From Microbacterium sp. 2FI (GTDB lineage Bacteria; Actinomycetota; Actinomycetes; Actinomycetales; Microbacteriaceae): a stretch of DNA of 64,000 nt. The notes below the pieces were generated by a model. That model ran no database searches and was not told the DNA's origin. It worked only from the letters and a program-made list of their open reading frames with translations. Numbering within the stretch: position 1 is the first letter of the stretch; every line of letters starts with the position of its first letter. A program made the translations under genes and the position numbers. The stretch lies in NCBI RefSeq assembly GCF_005502885.1, contig NZ_SCMR01000013.1, positions 1 through 64,000 of the forward strand, in the 5' to 3' direction. Below, piece by piece: positions 58,901 through 64,000 of this stretch.

Positions 58901-61549
58901 GGCCGGCTGAACAGGGGCCGCGGTCTTCGTGATCGACACGTCGGCGAGGGCGCTGACCGTCGAGGTGGCCGTCGCGGCGTTGTCGGCAGGATCGGGGTCG
59001 GCCGTCGCCGACGTCGCCGTCGCCGTGTTCGTGAGCGCGCCCACTGCGGCGTCGGGGGCGACGTCGGCCACGATCGTCACCGTCGCCGACGTCGCCCCTC
59101 CCGACGCATCGGGGCCGGGCAGGTCCCCCAGGTCGCACGACACCGTCTGGCCGAGCGCGCACGTGCCTCGCGACGGCGTGACGCTGGTCGCGGTCAGCCC
59201 CGCGGGAAGCGCGTCGGCGAGGGTCACGCCGCGCGATGTCGACGGCCCCCGGTTCGTCACGACCACGGTGTACGTGATCTGCCCGCCCGCGACCACGTCG
59301 GCGGCGGTCTTGGTCGTCTCGATGTCGGCCTGCGGCTCGTCGACGGTCACCATGACGGAGTCGGTGTTGTCGGACGAGTCCGCATCGGGCGTGCTCGCGC
59401 TCGCGGTGGCGACATCGACGAGCGACGCACCCGCTGCGGCATCGGGCGAGACGCGCGCCCCCACGGTCATCAGTGCCGTAGCGCCTGGCGAGAGTCGCGG
59501 GAGCTCACAGCGGACCGCCGAGCCGCTCACCGTGCACGTCGCTCCGGCGAGCGCGGCCGAGGTCAGCACGAGGGCGTCATCCTGGACGGTGTCCGAGATC
59601 ACGACGCCGACGGCATCCGAGGGCCCGTCGTTCCTGACGTTCACCGTGAACGTCGTCGTCGACCCCGGGGCGATCACGGAATCGGCTGCGGTCTTCACGA
59701 CCGAGAGGTCGGCATCGCGCACGACGGCCGCCGTAGCACCGGCGGCGTTGTTGCCCGGCTCGGGATCCGCCGTCGCCGCGGTCACCGAGGCGACGTTGAC
59801 GATCGATGCGACGGTCGACCCCGGCGGGATCTCGACGACGACGTCGACGTCGACGACCGCGCCGTCGGCCACGGTTCCCAGCGCGCACGTGACGACGCCG
59901 GCGGAGTGCGCGCAGTTCCCCTGCGATGTCGCCGCCGACACGAAGGTCACACCGGCCGGAAGCTGATCGGTCACGACGACGCCGGCCGAGGCGGTGGGTC
60001 CCGCGTTGGACACCGTCAGTGTCGAGGTCACCCGCGTGCCGGCGAGCCCGGTGCCCGGGCTCAGCGACTTCGCGATCGAGAGATCCGCAAGCGCGTCGAC
60101 CGCGATCGTGGCGGGCGCGACGACGTAGGTGAGGTCGCGACCGAGTGTCGCGGCGCGATAGTCGAGCACGGCGGCGTTGATGAGGGTGGTTCCTGCCGCG
60201 CCCGCACCGACGAGGACCCGAATGCGGGCCTGCCACGTCGCGCCCACGCCGATCGTGCCGACCGCACAGCTCACATCGCGCCCCGAGCCCGTGCACGTGC
60301 CGGTTGTCGGCGTCGCCGAGAGGAACGTCGTGCCGGGCGGCAGCGTGTCGGAAAGCTCGACCTGGGTCGCGGGATCCTGGCCGGTGTTCGGGTAGGTCAG
60401 CGTGTATTCGAGCTCGTCGCCCGGAAGTGCCGGCGTGCGCCCCGCCAGATTCGCCACCGTCTTGGAGCTGGTCGAGAAGTCCGGCGCGAACAGGCGGATC
60501 GCCGTCGTCACGACCCCCGGGAAGTACCGGTCGCCGGTGCTCTCGAGCGAGATGGTGGCGCTCGTCGCGCCGTTGGGGATGCCGGTGGCGGCGAGGTTCT
60601 TGATGTCGAACCCGAGCATGTTCACGTGCGCAGGGCTGCGCGCGCCGACACTCGTGCCGTTGTCGTCGTTGGTGCCGTTGAAGAAGTTGCTGCCGCGCGA
60701 GAGCGGCGTCGTCGACAGCAGCGTGCTGTTCAGCCGCGCCGAGTCGCCCGAGGTCGAGAAGTCCCCCTCGTACGCCACCATGCCCAGCTGCGACTCGACC
60801 GGACCGACGACCGGAGTGCGGAACCCGGAGAGGTTGACCTGCTGCGGCTCGTCCCTGCCGACGTCGGCGAAGCCGTCGAACACCGTCAGATTGCGCAACG
60901 GCAGGCCGGGAGCGCGGTACACCACCACGAGCGACCAGCCGGCAAAGCGATCCTCACCCGTGCCGGCGACGACGTTCGCTCCCCAGTAGGTGCCTGGCCC
61001 GGCCGAGCGCACGAGCGCGGTGACATCGGAGAACTGCTGGTACGCCTGATCACCGCTGGTCGGCCCGAAGCCCGCCTGCGACGGGATCTGAGCGTACGAC
61101 GCCGACCCCGGCACGCGAAGCTGCATCACCGTGCGATCGCCTACCCCTGCGGTGCCGCCGACGCCGCGGCTGAGGCGCGCGCCCCAGTAGAGGCCTGCCC
61201 ACAGCACCTCGCCTGACGGCGGAGCGCTCACCTGGGCGCTCGACGAGTTGAAGGTGGAGGTGTCTGCGTCGGTGTCGAGGTGGGTCATCGCGAAGCCGTT
61301 GTTGTTCAGCGATGTGGTGCCGGCGCGGGTGCTCGCGCATCGACTGTCGCTCGCCGGGCACGAGAGCAGGTTGTTGCCGAAGATCGAGACCGTTCCGTTG
61401 TCGTCGGCCGAGAAGCGCGCCGCGAACGGCACGATCGGAACGGCGGTCGTCGGCGGCGCGACCACGAGCACCGAGGCGACGAGCAACAGGACGGCGAGCA
61501 CCGCGACCACCGACCGCGATGCTCGTATGCGACCCCCCGCATGCGCCAT
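55907..61549 (-). CDS. Giant DUF11-repeat surface protein with LPXTG-like anchor
   Basis: 1880 residues. A signal peptide (about 1-36) is followed by a 330-residue N-terminal domain (with F-S-A-D-D-N-G-T-V-S-I-F-G-N-N) and then about eleven DUF11-type repeats of 100-130 residues. Each starts near A-D-[LIV]-x-[IV]-x-K and has N-x-G-P-[ST] and L-P-x-G. The C-terminus has a P-V-D-P-V-D-P spacer, L-P-A-T-G, a hydrophobic helix and a basic tail: the sortase sorting signal. It should be covalently fixed to peptidoglycan as an adhesin or stalk. TACACT lies 7 nt before the ATG. No sortase gene is in the window. Confidence 0.9.
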   Translation of the reverse strand: MAHAGGRIRASRSVVAVLAVLLLVASVLVVAPPTTAVPIVPFAARFSADDNGTVSIFGNNLLSCPASDSRCASTRAGTTSLNNNGFAMTHLDTDADTSTFNSSSAQVSAPPSGEVLWAGLYWGARLSRGVGGTAGVGDRTVMQLRVPGSASYAQIPSQAGFGPTSGDQAYQQFSDVTALVRSAGPGTYWGANVVAGTGEDRFAGWSLVVVYRAPGLPLRNLTVFDGFADVGRDEPQQVNLSGFRTPVVGPVESQLGMVAYEGDFSTSGDSARLNSTLLSTTPLSRGSNFFNGTNDDNGTSVGARSPAHVNMLGFDIKNLAATGIPNGATSATISLESTGDRYFPGVVTTAIRLFAPDFSTSSKTVANLAGRTPALPGDELEYTLTYPNTGQDPATQVELSDTLPPGTTFLSATPTTGTCTGSGRDVSCAVGTIGVGATWQARIRVLVGAGAAGTTLINAAVLDYRAATLGRDLTYVVAPATIAVDALADLSIAKSLSPGTGLAGTRVTSTLTVSNAGPTASAGVVVTDQLPAGVTFVSAATSQGNCAHSAGVVTCALGTVADGAVVDVDVVVEIPPGSTVASIVNVASVTAATADPEPGNNAAGATAAVVRDADLSVVKTAADSVIAPGSTTTFTVNVRNDGPSDAVGVVISDTVQDDALVLTSAALAGATCTVSGSAVRCELPRLSPGATALMTVGARVSPDAAAGASLVDVATASASTPDADSSDNTDSVMVTVDEPQADIETTKTAADVVAGGQITYTVVVTNRGPSTSRGVTLADALPAGLTATSVTPSRGTCALGQTVSCDLGDLPGPDASGGATSATVTIVADVAPDAAVGALTNTATATSATADPDPADNAATATSTVSALADVSITKTAAPVQPAAGADVTFTMVVTNAGPSTARDVVLTDPPPPGLTLLGVTSDPGVTCDGAATITCAIGDLAPGASTTVSVVMNIPADFDLQTGAVNTATVGSTTTDPATGNNIATATVTARAISDLIALKWDTTDLPPAPGTPPRAFAAGEIVTYRLAVGNFGPSDAASAQVVDTLPPGVTYLDSVPECRFEEPNRVVCDLPTVPSQWAAVFPVRVQLDPDLPEGTQLTNSVQITLLDPDRVDPVSSNNFTSVTNPVVTSADLGIVKSTYSLDLPDFTFTVPSSAPAGTNTGYGLDIRNDGPSIARDVVVVDASTMTDFFVNRVVVVRVDAEPLDITASCSWSGGDLQCPIGDLPVFGPGDASWRIQVDGVTLSNAPAGAYVNTATVTSGTPDPDASDNTSQAPITVTEPVATLTIDKTVVGGRDVDEDGEPDIVPGTPFGYQLAVENIVDITREGAADAPDVVVTDTLPPGLLPTAVTSTQGTCEITLPSTVTCSLGTVLGPGRIPQPPPVLITVSGVAAPSLSTGTMLTNTATVTSPISAEASDDVTQRVVAVADIAITKVSDAAEVAAGAIAGFSLVVTNAGPSDAEIVDVADILPPEMVFEPAESDPACNLATEQGTTYVQCLIGTLAAGESRTVRVSGRIAADTAPTTVINTAGASSQIVGGDLDFSNNISEASVAIVASADLVAAKTADADGYRVGSNVTYTASVTNTGPSVATDVVTVDPIPAGLGFVSATGHDSLACTFADSVVSCTAPTLAPGATASATIVLALPAGLEPGPVENAVRVSSATPDPEPANDAASVVVDAFVLADTAVSKSVVTAEPTAGSPLVFAIDVVNRGPQSAPRVVVSDTLEPGFAFVSTTGGTCGLTNPEGLDIVTCEIGGLEVGATARVLITVLPDSEMRSVRNGALVGSAAQDSQSADNYDEIEIALAAPIDPVDPVDPVDPEPPVDPGEETPPTPLPGALPATGGQWPVLATLWGIVLAVSGAVIYVGRGLVAQLRWARPRS

Positions 61550-61612
61550 CCCGGGCAGTGTAACAGCGCACTTCGATCCGCCGCAGGTCTCAGCGGACGG
61601 CGCGCTTCGGGC

Positions 61613-62389
61613 TCACCCGGTGCGCGTGTAGATCCACGGAAGCACGCCGACTTCGAGGCGATGACGGGATCCGGATGCTGCCGCCACGGCATCCGTCGGC
61701 TCGTCGTACTCGGCGTCGTCCTGCCAGAGCAGCAGGGGTCCGCCGGGGCCGCGCCGGGCGACCGTCTCGAACTGCTCCACGTCGCCCAGGCGCAGCGCCG
61801 CGAGGAGCGCGGTGGCGTCAGGCTGGCCACGGAGCGCGTCGAGAGTCACCCACGTCGGCGGATACAGCGTGAGCTCGCCCCGGCCGTGGCGCTCGAGGGC
61901 CTCGGCAGGCCGGATCCACTCCGCGCGGATCGCCTCGTCGGGCGAGAGCGCGAGCCCCGCCACCGCCGGCGGATCGGGAAGGTGCACCGCGAAGAACCAC
62001 GTGCGGATGCGCAGCGGCAGCCCCGGCGGCGGGTCCCAGCACGAGATCGTGACGAGGTCTTCGGCACCCACCACCAGGCCGGTCTCCTCATGCGTCTCGC
62101 GCACACCGGCACGACGGGCGGAGTCGACCTCGGGCTCGCCGGCGTCGTCTCGATCGGCGTCATCGAGCTTGCCGCCCGGAAACACCCACGCCCCCGCGAA
62201 CGACCCTCGGTCGGGGCGCTCGAGCAGCAGCACCTCGGGGCCGGTGGCGCCGTCGCGGACGATCACGACGGTCGCGGCGACCGGGATACCGGGGTCCGAC
62301 GCATCTTCCGGCCGACGCGGGCGCGAGTCGCCGACGGCGTCTGCGAGCACCCGGAACGCCGACGTCACGCGGTCGTGGGGCTCCGGCAT
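61613..62389 (-). CDS. Nudix hydrolase, NUDT7/NUDT19-like
   Basis: 258 residues. The Nudix box begins G-G-K-L and ends R-E-T-H-E-E-T-G, but between the G and R-E motifs there is an acidic insert of about ten residues (D-D-A-D-R-D-D-A-G-E-P-E-V). Similar inserts mark coenzyme-A-type NUDT7/19 members. A C-terminal region with W-V-T-L-D-A-L is also typical. It probably cuts a CoA or nucleoside diphosphate linkage. TAGGCT lies 6 nt before the ATG. Confidence 0.82.
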   Translation of the reverse strand: MPEPHDRVTSAFRVLADAVGDSRPRRPEDASDPGIPVAATVVIVRDGATGPEVLLLERPDRGSFAGAWVFPGGKLDDADRDDAGEPEVDSARRAGVRETHEETGLVVGAEDLVTISCWDPPPGLPLRIRTWFFAVHLPDPPAVAGLALSPDEAIRAEWIRPAEALERHGRGELTLYPPTWVTLDALRGQPDATALLAALRLGDVEQFETVARRGPGGPLLLWQDDAEYDEPTDAVAAASGSRHRLEVGVLPWIYTRTG

Positions 62390-62501
62390 CCGCTCAGCCT
62401 AGTCGCGCGGTCGAAACCGCCACCCGCGGTCGCCGACGCCTGGCGCGGTTACCGCTTTCGACAGCGCGAACGCGACGCCAGCCCACGAAGGCACGCCGTC
62501 G

Positions 62502-63719
62502 TCAGACGAGCGCACCCGCCCGCCGGCGCTCGGCCGCGAGGCTCGCCACGGCGATGCCGAGACCGCCGAGCGCGAGCAGCACGCCGACCCAGGCGGGTGC
62601 GACGAAGCCCCAGCCGGCGGCGATCACGAGACCGCCGAGGAAGGCGCCGAGGGCGTTTCCGATGTTGAGGGCGGAGTGGTTGAGGGCCGCCGCGATCGAC
62701 TGGTTGTCTTCTGCGACGTCCATGAGCCGTGTCTGGATCGTCGGGCTGAGGGCCGCCGAGACGAAGCCGGTGAGGAAGACGAAGAAGGCGAGAGCCCAGA
62801 TCCAGTGCGAGGTCACCGCGAGCAGCGCCTGCACCACGGCGAGCGCGAGCAGCCCGCCGACGAGCGTGCGCTTGAGATCGACGTCGGCGAGATGGCCGCC
62901 GACGAGGTTGCCGATCGTCATGCCGAGGCCCATCAGCACGAGCACGATGGGGACCACCCATTCGGGCGACCCGGCGACCTCGGTCACCATCGGCGCGACG
63001 TAGCTGTACACGGCGAAGAAGCCGCCGAACCCGATGGCGCCGACCCCGAGCGCGAGCCACACCTGGCCGATGCGGAAGACCTTCAGCTCCGCGCGCAGCG
63101 TCCGCCCCGGGTCGCCCGGGTGCTCTGGCACGAAGAAGGCGATGAGGACCGTGGCGGCGCCGAAGATCGCCGCCACCACCATGAACGCCGCGCGCCAGCC
63201 CACCTGCTGGCCGAGGTAGGTGCCCAGCGGCACGCCGACCACGTTGGCGACCGTGAGACCGGTGAGGACGAACGCGACGCCCTTCGCCCGCTGTCCGGGG
63301 CCGAGCACGTCGGCGGCGACGAGCGCCCCGATGCCGAAGTATGCGCCGTGCGGGAGTCCGGCGAGGAAGCGGGATGCCGCGACCAGCTCGAACGTCGGGG
63401 CGAGGAAGGTCAGCGCGTTGAAGACGGTGAGGGCGAGAGCGAGCCCGATCATCACGCGATGCCGCGGGTACTTCGCGACGCTGCCGGCGATCGTCGGCGC
63501 TCCGACGACGACCCCGAGCGCGTACAGCGTGATGAGCCACCCGGTCTGGGCGATGGCGTCGGCCGAATCCGCCGCCCACAGGGTCGGCAGCAGATCTTCG
63601 GCGATGTTCGGCAGCAGGCCCATGACGACGAATTCGGTCATGCCGATGCCGAAGCTGCCGACGGCGAGGGAGAGGAGCGCCCACGTCGCCGCCCCCCTCG
63701 TGAGGTTCGAGGAGGTCAC
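62502..63719 (-). CDS. MFS transporter, DHA1 (AraJ-like)
   Basis: 405 residues with 12 helices. T-E-F-V-V-M-G-L-L-P-N-I-A and T-G-W-L-I-T-L-Y-A-L-G-V-V-V-G-A-P are the AraJ/PbuE-like signature, with F-L-A-G-L-P-H-G-A-Y-F-G-I. It exports sugars, nucleosides or drugs; not resolved. TAGCAT lies 6 nt before the GTG. Confidence 0.9.
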   Translation of the reverse strand: MTSSNLTRGAATWALLSLAVGSFGIGMTEFVVMGLLPNIAEDLLPTLWAADSADAIAQTGWLITLYALGVVVGAPTIAGSVAKYPRHRVMIGLALALTVFNALTFLAPTFELVAASRFLAGLPHGAYFGIGALVAADVLGPGQRAKGVAFVLTGLTVANVVGVPLGTYLGQQVGWRAAFMVVAAIFGAATVLIAFFVPEHPGDPGRTLRAELKVFRIGQVWLALGVGAIGFGGFFAVYSYVAPMVTEVAGSPEWVVPIVLVLMGLGMTIGNLVGGHLADVDLKRTLVGGLLALAVVQALLAVTSHWIWALAFFVFLTGFVSAALSPTIQTRLMDVAEDNQSIAAALNHSALNIGNALGAFLGGLVIAAGWGFVAPAWVGVLLALGGLGIAVASLAAERRRAGALV

Positions 63720-63786
63720 CGGCTCATGCTAGTGGCCGCCGCGGCATCCTGTCGAATCGATTCGAGCGGATGCCGTGATCGCCCGC

Positions 63787-64000
63787 TCAGTCGTCGTCGA
63801 CCGAGCCCTCCGCGCGTTCGATCGCGGCCTCGAGGCGGTCGATCTTGCCGTCGAGCTCGCCCGAGAAGCCCGGACGGATGTCGGCTTTCAGCACGAGCGA
63901 GACCCGCGAGCCGAACGGCATGACTGCGTCGGTCGCCCGACGGACGACGTCCATCACCTCGTCCCACTCCCCCTCGATCTCGGTGAACATCGATGTCGTG
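63787..64000 (-). CDS. Thiamine-binding-like (MTH1187/YkoF) protein, 5' end outside window
   Basis: The visible 71 residues include T-S-M-F-T-E-I-E-G-E-W-D-E-V-M-D-V-V-R-R and S-L-V-L-K-A-D-I-R-P-G, the MTH1187/DUF77 pattern. An ATG at 63990 is inside the conserved motif, and the frame stays open to the window end, so the real start lies beyond. Members bind thiamine in a ferredoxin-like fold. Confidence 0.78.
   Translation of the reverse strand, partial: TTSMFTEIEGEWDEVMDVVRRATDAVMPFGSRVSLVLKADIRPGFSGELDGKIDRLEAAIERAEGSVDDD

Overview
The window is high-GC DNA from an actinobacterium, most likely Microbacteriaceae and probably Microbacterium. The grounds are the codon use, the many genes that begin 6-7 nt after a TAnnnT-like -10 box (leaderless mRNAs), a DtxR/IdeR-type iron box, a guanidine-III riboswitch, and repeated GGATGCCGC/GCGGCATCC motifs. 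No rRNA, tRNA or CRISPR array was found. The species call is inference.

Positions 1 to about 31 kb look accessory. The genes are small, often hypothetical, switch strand often, and sit among 300-420 bp gaps. From left to right: a hydrolase lipoprotein cut by the window edge, a small lipoprotein, a frameshifted membrane-protein remnant, two GNAT acetyltransferases and an NmrA-like protein; a membrane-anchored LamG protein; two small paired-gene loci; an Mrr-like restriction endonuclease; a DUF1254 protein; a DUF2235 alpha/beta hydrolase followed by a polytopic membrane alpha/beta hydrolase; an RHH antitoxin with a BrnT-like toxin; an LRV-repeat protein; an Abi-alpha-like protein; an MFS pump; a divergent MarR/FAD-monooxygenase pair; a ParD/ParE pair next to a serine recombinase; a protein with a nuclease-like C-terminus; a GntR/membrane-protein operon; a one-domain PASTA protein; and a nucleotidyltransferase. 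This resembles a defence and stress island.

Positions 31 to 64 kb look like core chromosome: an MscS channel, a guanidinium exporter (gdx/sugE) under a guanidine-III riboswitch, a CPBP protease overlapping trmB, a DUF3097 protein, a TPM-domain protein followed by pspA, an arginase-family enzyme, an iron-box-controlled SIP-like protein, a phosphatase and an AhpD-like protein, a complete five-gene dipeptide/oligopeptide ABC importer, a protealysin-like M4 protease overlapping an emfourin-like inhibitor, a phosphoribosyltransferase-ung operon, MFS transporters, the metY-metX pair that makes homocysteine from homoserine, a 1880-residue DUF11-repeat surface protein ending in LPATG, a Nudix hydrolase and, at the right edge, a truncated thiamine-binding-like protein.

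The best candidates for something new are the DUF2235/membrane-hydrolase pair (10.77-14.46 kb), the nuclease-like and zinc-ribbon genes beside the recombinase (23.5-27.1 kb), and the protease/inhibitor overlap (47.5-49.0 kb). The clearest regulatory element is the guanidine-III riboswitch at 32.54-32.58 kb.
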